Shown here one piece after another: positions 1 through 8,369 of a stretch of 64,000 bases of DNA (position 1 is its first letter; every line of letters begins with the position of its first letter). The notes under the pieces are model-generated. The model was not told where the DNA came from. It saw only the letters and a program-made list of their open reading frames with translations, and did no database searches. Source of the stretch: Planctomycetota bacterium (GTDB taxonomy: Bacteria > Planctomycetota > UBA1135 > GCA-002686595); contig JADYYP010000012.1 of the NCBI GenBank assembly GCA_020853575.1, positions 124,001 to 188,000 of the forward strand, read 5' to 3'. A program made the position numbers and the translations under genes.

Positions 1-452
1 CGCGTGCGCTCGAGCTCGCGCTTCTCGCCGATCAGCTCGCCGCGGAATCCGAGCGCGACGCAGGTGAACAGGCACTCGGCGATCTCGGCCGCGTCCTCGG
101 TCGGCTCTTGCACCACTTCCTCGACCAGGCGGAAGAAGCGCTTGCCGCCCTCGAGCTTCTTGAAATAGTCCTTCTCGAGCGGCGAGGTGGCCCACTGGGC
201 GCGCTGCGGCCACGAGGAGGAGAGCACGATCTGGTCGGCGGCCGCCACCAAGGCGTAGTGGATGCGCTCGTACTTCGCGGTCAAGCGTGGGTCGCGCAGG
301 CAGCTCTCGCGCAGGCCCTCGAACTGGACGCGCAGTTGTTCCTTGACCTCGATCAGCGTGGCGCGCGACGTGGCCGAGTTGCGCCAGAAGGTCGAGAGGT
401 ACAGGAACAGCGGATTGCAGGCCTGTGCGAGGGTCGTGCGCGCGTCAACCAT
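1..452 (-). CDS. tssL: TssL (DotU/IcmH family) T6SS inner-membrane protein, N-terminal part
   Basis: This is the first ~150 residues of a T6SS TssL/DotU protein; the rest lies beyond the left edge of the window. In known systems TssL sits in the inner membrane and links TssM and TssK to the baseplate. The ATG at 452 overlaps the last 8 nt of tssK, so the two are translationally coupled. Visible family marks are the opening CNPLFLYLSTFWR stretch (residues ~12-24) and the helix YALVAAADQIVLSSSWPQ (~74-91), which matches the DotU pattern YALCAxxDExVL..PWG. The acidic DE pair usually found there reads DQ here. The C-terminal transmembrane helix would be off-window. The identification is from family pattern and operon context, and is quite sure. 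Confidence 0.85.
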   Translation of the reverse strand, partial: MVDARTTLAQACNPLFLYLSTFWRNSATSRATLIEVKEQLRVQFEGLRESCLRDPRLTAKYERIHYALVAAADQIVLSSSWPQRAQWATSPLEKDYFKKLEGGKRFFRLVEEVVQEPTEDAAEIAECLFTCVALGFRGELIGEKRELERT

Positions 453-1824
453 GGCGGCGTTGCTTCTCGACGTACAGTTCGAAGCGGGCGTCACTCAACT
501 CGTCCAGCGGATTGAGGATCAGCGCAGCGCGCTCACGCTCGACCTGCGTCCACGAAGCGTGCGAGTCGCCCTCGGTCTCGATGCGGAAGTAGTGCAAGTC
601 GTCGCGCTTGGGGAAGGCCAGCGGCGCGACGCGTTCGTATGCCAGCGAGATGCCCGGAACCATGCCATCCATCACGCGCTGCTTCTCGCTCGCGGCCATC
701 AACTTGACGCCGTCGGGCACGAGCCGCGCGGCTTCCTCGGCGGCGCGGGTCAACTGCACGCCCAGGTAGATCCGCGCTCGGCGCTCGAACCACTCCTCGG
801 GGATCTTGATGCGGTGGAAGTAGGTCGCGGCCGGGTCCTGCTCGAAGGGCACGCAGTCGTAGGGGTGCTCGACCTGCGCGCCGAGCAGCGACGAGAGCTC
901 ACCCAACACCGTGCGCATGCAGGCATCGGTGCGCGCGGGTTCGAAGGCCGGCAGGTTGGGCGCGGCGCGCGACGGGTCGAACAACGCCATGTCGCCGCAG
1001 CAGCGCGCCAGCTCGACGAAGGCCAGCTCGGGCGCGAGGTGCGGCGTGCGCGTGAGTTGCTCGAGCACCGCGCAGGTGCGGTTGAGCGCCTGCAGCAACA
1101 GCAGGCTCGCGAAGTCGATCCCGCGGTCGACGTCCGAGAGACGCGCGATCGACGGCACGCGCGCCGCGAGATCGCGCACGCGCCCGCGCGCCACGGCCGC
1201 GAGCTCGGCCAATCGTCCGACCAGTGCCGGCGACGCTCCGCATTCGAGCAGCGGAGCGATGTAGGTGGGGGAGATCGCCGTCACCGGGACCGGATGGCCC
1301 TGGCGCACCAACTTGGCCACGGGCAGCGCGTCGAAACCCGGCGGCGGCTCGTCTCCGAAGAACACCTTGATGCGCAGCATGCGGTACTCGAGCGTCTGCA
1401 CCGAGTCGCGCACGTTCTCGTCGTAGGTCGGCTGCGTCTGCACGCGGTAGCGCGCGACGCGCCCGTCGCGTCCGTCGTCGATCGCCGGCTGGTTCTCGCG
1501 CGCCTCGGGGATCCCCAGCCACACCGTCAGCTCGGCGCCCTTGAAGAACTCGGCGAAGGGCGTGGCGGCGATTTCGGCGTTGCCCGGGATGCGCGCCACG
1601 GTGCCGTCGGGGAACACCAGATCCAGCGCGCGCACGTCGAGCACGTCCTGGGCGAGCTTGCTGTCGTCGAGGCTCAGCTGCACCAGTCCGAAACGCGCGC
1701 TGGAGCCGATGCGCTCGCCGTGCGCGGCGCGCGCGGCGAACTCGCGAGCGAGGGCTTGGAAGTGCTGCGTCGAGAGGAACATCCCCTCGCGCCACAGGAC
1801 GCTCGGAACGACGCTGGTCGACAT
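445..1824 (-). CDS. tssK: TssK, T6SS baseplate protein
   Basis: A 459-residue protein of the TssK (VasE/ImpJ) family, the trimeric adaptor that joins the T6SS baseplate to the membrane complex. The N-terminus carries the hallmark VLWREGMFLSTQHFQ (residues ~9-23), the segment that in other TssK proteins contacts the baseplate wedges. Length fits the family (about 440-460 residues). The C-terminal part (EEWFERRARIYLGVQL onward) fits the known receptor-binding-like shoulder and head domains. It starts 12 nt after the tssJ stop and overlaps tssL, so the three form one operon. The ATG at 1824 was chosen because it gives the usual family N-terminus directly. Confidence 0.93.
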   Translation of the reverse strand: MSTSVVPSVLWREGMFLSTQHFQALAREFAARAAHGERIGSSARFGLVQLSLDDSKLAQDVLDVRALDLVFPDGTVARIPGNAEIAATPFAEFFKGAELTVWLGIPEARENQPAIDDGRDGRVARYRVQTQPTYDENVRDSVQTLEYRMLRIKVFFGDEPPPGFDALPVAKLVRQGHPVPVTAISPTYIAPLLECGASPALVGRLAELAAVARGRVRDLAARVPSIARLSDVDRGIDFASLLLLQALNRTCAVLEQLTRTPHLAPELAFVELARCCGDMALFDPSRAAPNLPAFEPARTDACMRTVLGELSSLLGAQVEHPYDCVPFEQDPAATYFHRIKIPEEWFERRARIYLGVQLTRAAEEAARLVPDGVKLMAASEKQRVMDGMVPGISLAYERVAPLAFPKRDDLHYFRIETEGDSHASWTQVERERAALILNPLDELSDARFELYVEKQRRHG

Positions 1825-1836
1825 GGGGCGGCTCGC

Positions 1837-2358
1837 TCAGTTCTCGTCGAGGGACAGGCTGTTGCCGACGATCCGCAATAGGCGCTCGTGGGTGTTCATG
1901 AAGTGCCGCGCGTCGAGCACCAGGCGCTGCCAGCCGCCTTCGCTCTTCAAGACCACGGCGATCGACGTGTCCGGGCGTTGCTCGAGCTTGGAACCGATCG
2001 CCACCGCGAGCGTCGTGTCGGCGTCCTCGAGCTCGAACTCGGCCAGTCCGACCGGATTGCGCGACTCGTCGATCTGCCAGCGCAGCGGCGTCCCCTCGAG
2101 CGGGCTGGCCTGCACGTAGAACTCGAACTTCTCGATGCGCTCGGGGCGGATCAGCTCGCGACCGTCGGCCGCCGGACCGGCGGCTTCCAGGGCGGCGGTC
2201 TTCTCGACCACCACGAACAGGCGGCAGGAGGGCGAGGCCTTGCCGGCCTCGACGCGCACGCGGTCGGTGCTGGCACACGCCGTGGCCCACACGAGGACCG
2301 CGAACGTGCACACGGCTCGCGCCATGGCGGACAGCTGGCGCCGCTCGAACAAACCCAT
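1837..2358 (-). CDS. tssJ: Probable TssJ outer-membrane lipoprotein of the T6SS
   Basis: A 173-residue secreted lipoprotein. After MGLFERRQLSAMARAV comes a hydrophobic stretch ending in a lipobox-like ATAC (Cys near residue 33). The mature part is beta-rich (FEFYVQASPLEGTPLRWQID and SIAVVLKSEGGWQRLVLDAR), which suits the transthyretin-like TssJ fold. TssJ anchors the TssL-TssM complex to the outer membrane. Sequence identity within the family is low, so the call leans on size, lipobox and position directly upstream of tssK (12-nt gap). The ATG at 2358 was preferred over an upstream extension because GAAGGAGC lies at good spacing before it. Another lipoprotein of unknown role is the main alternative. 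Confidence 0.6.
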   Translation of the reverse strand: MGLFERRQLSAMARAVCTFAVLVWATACASTDRVRVEAGKASPSCRLFVVVEKTAALEAAGPAADGRELIRPERIEKFEFYVQASPLEGTPLRWQIDESRNPVGLAEFELEDADTTLAVAIGSKLEQRPDTSIAVVLKSEGGWQRLVLDARHFMNTHERLLRIVGNSLSLDEN

Positions 2359-2664
2359 GGAAGCTCCTTCGCTGACTGGGCGCCGTCTCCGGACCGCGGA
2401 GGGGTGCCGCGGCTCCGACGGTGCTCCGGGTGCGCATGGTAGCAACGCAGCTCAGTGCGCGCGCCGTTGTCACGCCGGCGGCGCACGAGCCTCGTCCGCG
2501 GCGCGAACGAACGCTCGAGTTGCGCCGAGCGGGCCAAAAAATCTCGGCGACGCCGAGTGCGCGTCAGAGGCCATGGGGGAGTCACGGCCTCGAGGTCCGG
2601 CGCCCTCCGGGCGACGGCGCGGCGAACATCCTGAGCGCTCGGATCCTCGGCGCTCGACGAGCGC
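2359..2664. other. 306-nt spacer between tssJ and the FHA gene
   Basis: No gene is seen here. The spacer holds an intrinsic terminator for the FHA gene (2536-2557). Short GAGCGCTC palindromes lie near 2638 and 2660. About 175 nt between the terminator and the tssJ ribosome site presumably carry a promoter for tssJKL, but no convincing -35/-10 pair was found. Confidence 0.5.
2536..2557 (-). terminator. Intrinsic terminator after the FHA gene
   Basis: Read on the minus strand, CTCGGCG-T-CGCCGAG forms a perfect inverted repeat (realistically a 5-bp CTCGG/CCGAG stem with a 5-nt loop). It is followed at once by A and six T. A T-tract is rare in this GC-rich window, so this is the clearest classical rho-independent terminator seen. 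It lies about 107 nt beyond the FHA stop codon and would separate that gene from tssJKL. Confidence 0.7.
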
Positions 2665-4482
2665 TCAACTCTCGGGCGTCGAGCCCGTGTGCACGATCGA
2701 GCTCGCTTCCTCGCGCGCCAACTTCTCCATGCGCTCCTCGATCGAGGTGCTCGAGAGCTGGCGCAGGTGCGCCTGGGAGCGGTCCCATAGCTCGGCCTTC
2801 ACGCCCCACGCCAGACCGAGCCCGCCGACGGGCTTGCCCTTGGTCAAGCCGGCTTCGCTGAGCTCGCCGCGCAACTCGTCGACGAAGCGGCTCGCCGCGC
2901 GGCGATAGGCCTGCACCGAAGCGCCCAACCACTTGGCGATCAACTCCATGTAGCGCGCGAGCTCGCGGCGCGCCTCTTCGTCGGTGGGCGCGTCGAGCAC
3001 CGCCGCTGCCTGGCGGCGGTAGTTGGCGCCGTCGGTGCCGGGCAGGAAGGTGTTGTCGTTGTAGATCTGCAGGAACTCAGCCGCCGCGCGCGTGATGACC
3101 TTCTCCACGCGGCGGAAGCACACGTATTGCTCGGTGATCAGGAACTCGTCGGCGGGCACCGCGAGGTTCGAGCCGTGCAGCGTGGGGTCGCTGTCGAGCA
3201 GGCGCCGCAGCAGCCCGACCTGTGTCGCCGCCGGACGCGAGCTCGGCGGATCGCTCTGGCGCTTGGCGCGCAGTTGATCGTTGGCCAGCCGCAGGCGCTC
3301 GACCTCGGCGCGCAGCGAGGCCGCTTCGACCGCCAGCGTCGCGTCGGGAGCGCTCGAGGGCCGCGCGCCGCGCCGCAGCTCGTCGAGCTGGCGCTTGAGC
3401 GCCTCGTTTTCCTGGCGCAGATCGCTGAAGAGCTGCGCGCTCGAGCCCGCCCCGGCGCCAGCTCCGGCGCTCAGTCGTTGCACCTGTGCCTCGAGCTCGC
3501 GCTTTTCCTTTTCCAGGCGCTCGACGAGCTTCGACATGAACAGCGCCGGCTTGGGCGCCGCCGCGTCGGCGCGCGCTTGCGTCGCACGCAGCTCGTCGCG
3601 CAGCCGCTGGAGCTCCTCGGCTGCGCTCTGCGCCGCGCCACCGTCGCCCTGGGCGCGCTCGGCCTCGGCCCGCAGCGCGCCGAGCTCGCTCTCGGCCGTC
3701 GAGGCGCGCCGCTCGAGCTCGCGCATGGCTGCGCGCGCTTGTTCCGCGTCGGCCTGGGCTCCGCGGGCGCGCTGGCGCTCGGTGTGCAACGCGGCCTCGG
3801 CCTCCTCGGCGCGAGCGCGGACCGCCGCCAACTCGTCGAGCGCCAACCGGGCCTGCAAGCTCTGGGCGTCGGACTGCTCGCGCTCCTCGATCTGGCGCTT
3901 GAGCTCGCCGATGCGTTGCTCCAGGCGGCGGTTGGTCGTCACCAACTCGTCCTGCGCGGGCTGCGCCGCGAGCTCCGCGCGCGCCGCCGCCAACTCGCGC
4001 TCGAGTCGTTCGGCATCGTCCCGCAGCCGCTCGGCGTCTTCGCGATAGGCCTCGGCGCGCTCCAGCAGCGCCTCGCGCTCGCGAGTGAGCTCGGCGGAAC
4101 CCAATGCGCTGGCATCGACCAGGGTCTCTTGGCCGCCGGCTCCCGCCAGCGCGAAGCCCGGATCGGAGTCCGGCTCGATCTCGACCGTCACCAGGTTGTT
4201 GAGCGCGGGATCGCCGATCTGGAACGAGCGCCCCTGGAGCGCGACGGCGGCTTGGATGCGCTGGCCGTCGACATAGGTGCCGTTGGTCGAGCCCAGATCG
4301 TCGACCACCAGACCCTTGAACAGGCGCACGTGGACCCGCGACACGTCCTTGCGCGGAATGGTGACGTCGACCGGCTCGTCCTTGTGTCCGCGACCGATGG
4401 TGGCGACGTCGCCCTGCACCTCGACGCGCTTGTCGATGGCGCGATCCTCCGAATAGACGTGCAGCTTGAAAACGTGCGTCAT
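2665..4482 (-). CDS. tagH: FHA-domain coiled-coil protein, TagH-like, T6SS-associated
   Basis: A 605-residue protein with an N-terminal FHA phosphothreonine-binding domain (residues ~5-85). It has the expected GR (30-31), SRVH (48-51) and STNGT (65-69). A long Ala/Glu/Arg/Leu-rich coiled coil follows (~130-430). The C-terminal ~170 residues are predicted helical (VGLLRRLLDSDPTLHGSNL onward), reminiscent of the C-terminal domain of T6SS FHA proteins (TagH/Fha). In Pseudomonas HSI-I, Fha1 is phosphorylated by PpkA to switch on secretion. The genes just downstream are tssJ, tssK and tssL, the same order as in HSI-I, and a Ser/Thr kinase is divergent upstream. The ATG at 4482 puts the FHA domain near the N-terminus; upstream codons give a low-complexity non-family extension. 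The coiled coil is longer than usual. Confidence 0.8.
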   Translation of the reverse strand: MTHVFKLHVYSEDRAIDKRVEVQGDVATIGRGHKDEPVDVTIPRKDVSRVHVRLFKGLVVDDLGSTNGTYVDGQRIQAAVALQGRSFQIGDPALNNLVTVEIEPDSDPGFALAGAGGQETLVDASALGSAELTREREALLERAEAYREDAERLRDDAERLERELAAARAELAAQPAQDELVTTNRRLEQRIGELKRQIEEREQSDAQSLQARLALDELAAVRARAEEAEAALHTERQRARGAQADAEQARAAMRELERRASTAESELGALRAEAERAQGDGGAAQSAAEELQRLRDELRATQARADAAAPKPALFMSKLVERLEKEKRELEAQVQRLSAGAGAGAGSSAQLFSDLRQENEALKRQLDELRRGARPSSAPDATLAVEAASLRAEVERLRLANDQLRAKRQSDPPSSRPAATQVGLLRRLLDSDPTLHGSNLAVPADEFLITEQYVCFRRVEKVITRAAAEFLQIYNDNTFLPGTDGANYRRQAAAVLDAPTDEEARRELARYMELIAKWLGASVQAYRRAASRFVDELRGELSEAGLTKGKPVGGLGLAWGVKAELWDRSQAHLRQLSSTSIEERMEKLAREEASSIVHTGSTPES

Positions 4483-4778
4483 CAGAGTCGAGTTCCGGCG
4501 CGACTTGGGCGGTGGAGGGGCGGCGGGGCCGAAGACGGGGCAGTCTAGCAACGCGTGGCGAAAGTCAGCCGGCGTGCGATGCGCGCTCGAGCCGCGTTCA
4601 CCGGCATGTCCGAAGCAACCCGGGGCGGGTGCCTCGCCAGGTCGCTCCGCGCGGGCAATCGCAGCTCCGCGGCGCTAGACTCGCGCGCCGCAGCCGCGCA
4701 CCTGGAACTGCACTGCGCGCGCGATCTTCTTCCATCTCGTGCATGCGGTGCGCCGCCCGACACCGCTCTCGCCCCACC
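4483..4778. promoter_or_regulatory. Divergent intergenic region between FHA and kinase genes
   Basis: A 296-nt gap between the two divergent starts (4482 on minus, 4779 on plus). It must carry promoters for both the tagH-like gene and the kinase operon, so it is the likely point of joint control. It is GC-rich with no clear sigma-70 hexamers, and no ribosome site stands out before either start. No gene is supported in it. Confidence 0.35.
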
Positions 4779-7685
4779 ATGAGTCCCTCCGACGATCGCC
4801 AATCCCCTGGTTCGGAGCAGCGCCCCTCCTCGGCGCCGGATTTCGGGCCGGGCACGACCGCTTCAGGTCACACCGGCCCTTCCCAGGCACCCGGAGCCGA
4901 CCCGGAGCGCACCGTCACCAACGCCGAGCTCGAAGCCCACCGACCGCTGCAGCGCGACGCGCCCACCGCTCCGCCCGTCGCGGCGGCGCCCGCGGCAAGT
5001 GCGGGCGCAGGCGCCGGAACCGCCCGCAACCCGAATCCCGCGCAGATGATCGCGGGGCGCTTCCTGGTGCGCCGCATGTTGGGCGAAGGCGGCATGGGCC
5101 GCGTGTACGCCGTCCAAGACAAGCAGATCGAGGGGCGCGACGTGGCGCTCAAGGTGCTGCTGCCGAAGTACTCGCGCAACGAGCAGTTCAAGCGCCTGTT
5201 CTTCCAAGAGGTCAAGGCCGCGCAGAAGTTCGTCAGCGAGTACGTGTGCCAGGTGCGCGACACGGGCGAGGCCGAAGAGGGCCTGTTCTTGACCATGGAC
5301 TTGGTCGAGGGCGAGTCGCTGCGCGCGCTGCTCGATCGCGAGAAGGTGCTCGCGCCGCGCCACGCGCTCGAGATCACGCGCCAGGTGCTCAAGGGGCTCC
5401 AAAGCGGCCACGAAAAGGGCTTCATCCACCGGGACATCAAGCCTTCGAACGTGATGCTCGTGGCGCGCGTGCCCAAGACCGACGCCAATCCCTACGGCGT
5501 CGGGGCGCGCCTGCTCGACTTCGGCATCGCCGGCTTGGCGGCCGAGATCGGCGAGAAGTCGCGCGCGGGCACCGTGATGTACATGAGCCCCGAGCAGGCC
5601 GGCGGCGAGCGGCTCGACCCGCGCTCGGACCTGTTCGCGGTCGGCGTGCTGCTGTTCGAGATGCTCTCGGGTCGCCGGCCGTTCGAGGGCGCGACCACGC
5701 AGGCGCTGGTGCAGTCGGTGATCCAGACCAACATCACCGAGCGCCTCAACGAGATCCCCAACCTCCAGAAGCCCATCCGCCGGCTGCTCGAGCGCGCGCT
5801 GCAGAAGGACCGCGACAAGCGCTTCCAGTCCGCGGGCGAGTTCGCCGAGGCGATCGGCAAGTCCGAGGCCTACAAGATCCCCAAGGAAGTGCCGGCCTGG
5901 GCCTACGTGGGCCTGGTGGTGCTCGGCGGCTCGGCTGGCTTCCTGGCCTTCCGCTCGCTGGGCTTCCAAGAGCGCGTCGACGGGCTCAACACGCAGATCG
6001 CCAGCTTGAAGGCCGAGGTCGAAGCAGCCTCCGGAAAGGTGGCGACGGCGCGCCAGGAAGCGGAGATCAAGGTCCAGGGTGATGTCCGCGAGCTCCAGCG
6101 GCTCAAGCAAGAAGCGGAGGAGCGCGCGCTCGGGGCGGACAAGAGCCGCGGCGAATGGGAGGCGCGGTTCAACGAGCAGAAGGCGCTGCGCGAGAAGATC
6201 GAACGCGAGGTGGGCGACGAGCGCGTGCGCCAGGAGCAGGACCTGAAGTGGAAGGAAGAGTCGGAGCGCAAGTACCGTGAGCTGAAGGAGCAGTTCGACC
6301 GGTCCGACATCGAGAAGAAGAACCTCGAGCGGGACTTCGGCCAGCTCAAGGAGGAGAACCGCTCGCTGCGGCTGCAATCGCAGCCCGAGGGGCGCATGGC
6401 CGAGACCTTCGACGCCATGATGGCCTCGATCGAGAGCGGCCGCGGCGACAACGCGCTGGCGCAGCTCGCGGAGGCGACCAAGAAGTTCAGCGTGTTCCTC
6501 AGCCCCGAGCTCGATGGGACGACGTTCCTGCAGACGTTGGCGCAGACCTCGGCCGACATCCGCGTGCACTCGCAGCGCCTGAACGAGCAGGGCGTGCCCG
6601 ATTTCGCGGCTGTTTCGCGCGCCGAGGTCAGCTTCCGATCCTGCGAAGACGCCTTCCGCACCTTCGCCAGCGACGCCAAGGCCTGGTTGGGCTTCAAGAT
6701 CGGGCAAGAGGCACCCGACCGCATGGCGCTGGCCACCAAAGTCGTCGACGGCTTGCGCCGCCAGCTCGGCGAGGTGGCGCAGGCGGCGCGCAAGGCCCAC
6801 GACGGCGCCTGGGCCGCGATCGACCTCGAGGCGGCGGTCACGGCGCCCGATGCGGTGTTCGAGCACGTCGCGACCTTCCGTTGCGCGGATCACATGGCCT
6901 CGGCGGCGTCGCGCCTGGTCGAGCGCCTGCGCGCGGACGCTGTCGCCAACGGCGCGCTCGCGCTCGAGCCCTTGCGCAAGTTCACACGGCTCGCCGACTG
7001 GACCGCGCGGCTGGACGCCAAGGAGTTCACGCTGCGGCCCGACCAAGAGACCGACCTGCGCCTGTTCGAGCTCGCGCAGCGCTGGTACGACGCGGACACC
7101 AACAACGACGCGATGAGCTGGGCGCGCGTGCAGTTGCCCCCGCTGACGCAAGCCAGCAGCGATTGGCGCTACGTGCTCCAGACCCAGTGGCGCTTGGAGC
7201 TCGATGGCGAGAGCTTCCCGATCCGCGCCGGCCGCACGTTGCTGTTCAAGCAGTCGACGCCCAGGGTGCCGACCTCCTGGCGCCAGTCGAGCTCGACCCG
7301 CTCGCGCCTGGCCTTCACCTCGACCGACTTCGACGAATTCGGCCGCCAGCTGTCCGAACCCGACGAGGCGCAGTTCGAGTTCAAGGACCACCAGCTGCGC
7401 GTCGCCGGGTCGTCCCTGGTGTTGGTCGACCTCCTGTCGCGCGACGCCAACGTGCGCGTCGTGCCCTTCCCCGTTCCCCCCAGCGGGCTGATCGTCCCGC
7501 CGGCGCTGGTCGAGGACCAGGACCTGGCGCGCTTCCGCGACGCCCTGGGCACCAGGCAGTTGCACTGCCTGGTGGTCAAGAAGTCCAACCGCGAGCTGTG
7601 GCTTTCGCCCGAGTACGGCTTGGTCGGCGACGTGTTCGAAGGTCAATGGCGACGCGAGCTGGTGTTCGCCACGTTGGTACCCTGA
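4779..7685 (+). CDS. Transmembrane Ser/Thr protein kinase, active, PpkA-like
   Basis: A 968-residue Hanks-type kinase. A Pro/Ala-rich leader (~1-88) precedes the kinase domain (~90-360). The Gly loop is GEGGMGRVY (~102-110), the ATP lysine is in VALK (~K125), the catalytic loop is HRDIKPSN (Asp ~219), DFG is at ~247, and MSPEQ follows. All catalytic residues are present. One transmembrane helix (~372-395, AYVGLVVLGGSAGFLAF) leads to a coiled coil (~400-540) and a large extracytoplasmic C-terminal part. The last ~200 residues are shared with the pseudokinase at 9384. The gene heads a six-gene operon and is divergent from a T6SS FHA gene, so the natural inference is a PpkA-like kinase acting on the FHA protein. 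The direct target is unproven. Confidence 0.88.
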   Translation: MSPSDDRQSPGSEQRPSSAPDFGPGTTASGHTGPSQAPGADPERTVTNAELEAHRPLQRDAPTAPPVAAAPAASAGAGAGTARNPNPAQMIAGRFLVRRMLGEGGMGRVYAVQDKQIEGRDVALKVLLPKYSRNEQFKRLFFQEVKAAQKFVSEYVCQVRDTGEAEEGLFLTMDLVEGESLRALLDREKVLAPRHALEITRQVLKGLQSGHEKGFIHRDIKPSNVMLVARVPKTDANPYGVGARLLDFGIAGLAAEIGEKSRAGTVMYMSPEQAGGERLDPRSDLFAVGVLLFEMLSGRRPFEGATTQALVQSVIQTNITERLNEIPNLQKPIRRLLERALQKDRDKRFQSAGEFAEAIGKSEAYKIPKEVPAWAYVGLVVLGGSAGFLAFRSLGFQERVDGLNTQIASLKAEVEAASGKVATARQEAEIKVQGDVRELQRLKQEAEERALGADKSRGEWEARFNEQKALREKIEREVGDERVRQEQDLKWKEESERKYRELKEQFDRSDIEKKNLERDFGQLKEENRSLRLQSQPEGRMAETFDAMMASIESGRGDNALAQLAEATKKFSVFLSPELDGTTFLQTLAQTSADIRVHSQRLNEQGVPDFAAVSRAEVSFRSCEDAFRTFASDAKAWLGFKIGQEAPDRMALATKVVDGLRRQLGEVAQAARKAHDGAWAAIDLEAAVTAPDAVFEHVATFRCADHMASAASRLVERLRADAVANGALALEPLRKFTRLADWTARLDAKEFTLRPDQETDLRLFELAQRWYDADTNNDAMSWARVQLPPLTQASSDWRYVLQTQWRLELDGESFPIRAGRTLLFKQSTPRVPTSWRQSSSTRSRLAFTSTDFDEFGRQLSEPDEAQFEFKDHQLRVAGSSLVLVDLLSRDANVRVVPFPVPPSGLIVPPALVEDQDLARFRDALGTRQLHCLVVKKSNRELWLSPEYGLVGDVFEGQWRRELVFATLVP

Positions 7686-7717
7686 TCGGTCCCCCGGTTC
7701 GTCCCCCGACTCCTCCC

Positions 7718-8350
7718 ATGAACCACTTCCTCCGTCGCACGCTGCCCCTCGCGTCGCTCGCCCTGCTCCTCGGTGCGTGCGCCTCCGGCGGCGAGCTCCC
7801 GCTCGAGGCGCGGCTGGCCCGCCCGCCCAAGCTGGCCACCGGTTTCGCGGTCAACACGCACAATGGCTTGGTGACTGCTCAGGCGCGCTTCGCCGACGAC
7901 CACGTGCGCGTGTTCGACGTCGACTTGATCGAGCGCCACGGCGTGATCCCGATCGCGCTGCGCCTGGGCCTGAAGGGCGAGACCGCTCAGAACGAGATCG
8001 TGTACGTCGACCCGGGCAAGATGGACCTGCGCCTGTACCTCGAGGACGGCACCGCGCTGGCCGCCGCGGATCCCGCGACGATCGCCGGCGACGACGAGGA
8101 ATTGCTCGCCGCGCTCGAGAAGTTCGCGCTCAAGGCCGGCAACCTCAAGCTCGAGGACCAGGCCAAGGACGTGTTCGTGTACTTCCGCCTGCCCAAGCCC
8201 GCCGACTTCGCCGTCGACGGGCCGCGCCTGGATCATCGCGTCGGGCGCCTGACGCGCGCGCTCGCGCTCGACCGCTCGCTGCTCACCTTCCGCATCGATC
8301 GCCCCAGCACTGCTCCGCTGGTGTTCTTCCTCGGCATTGGCCGCGTGTAG
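7718..8350 (+). CDS. Small lipoprotein, module copy 1
   Basis: A 210-residue lipoprotein with signal peptide MNHFLRRTLPLASLALLLGACAS and a clear lipobox LGAC (Cys near residue 21). No named family was recognised. The core contains FAVNTHNGLVTAQARFADD and VFDVDLIERHGVIPIALRL. The latter lines up with VFGARLAQEEFVLPIALTL in the product of the gene at 11927, so the two are paralogues. Both look like a single beta-rich domain. The gene lies 32 nt after the kinase gene and 19 nt before the next lipoprotein gene, and is surely co-transcribed with them. Its place suggests an envelope partner of the kinase's outer domain. Confidence 0.75.
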   Translation: MNHFLRRTLPLASLALLLGACASGGELPLEARLARPPKLATGFAVNTHNGLVTAQARFADDHVRVFDVDLIERHGVIPIALRLGLKGETAQNEIVYVDPGKMDLRLYLEDGTALAAADPATIAGDDEELLAALEKFALKAGNLKLEDQAKDVFVYFRLPKPADFAVDGPRLDHRVGRLTRALALDRSLLTFRIDRPSTAPLVFFLGIGRV

Positions 8351-8369
8351 CCCTTCCCGGAGTCCCGTC

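Noticed and set aside
2638..2667. GAGCGCTC palindromes as a possible operator before the FHA stop.
   Set aside because: GC-rich 8-mers of this kind are common throughout the window. The nearby CTCGG hairpin with a T-tract explains the region better.
4512..4778. An upstream extension of the kinase to 4512.
   Set aside because: The added residues are Arg/Gly-rich with no family match and overlap the divergent control region. The ATG at 4779 gives a normal leader.
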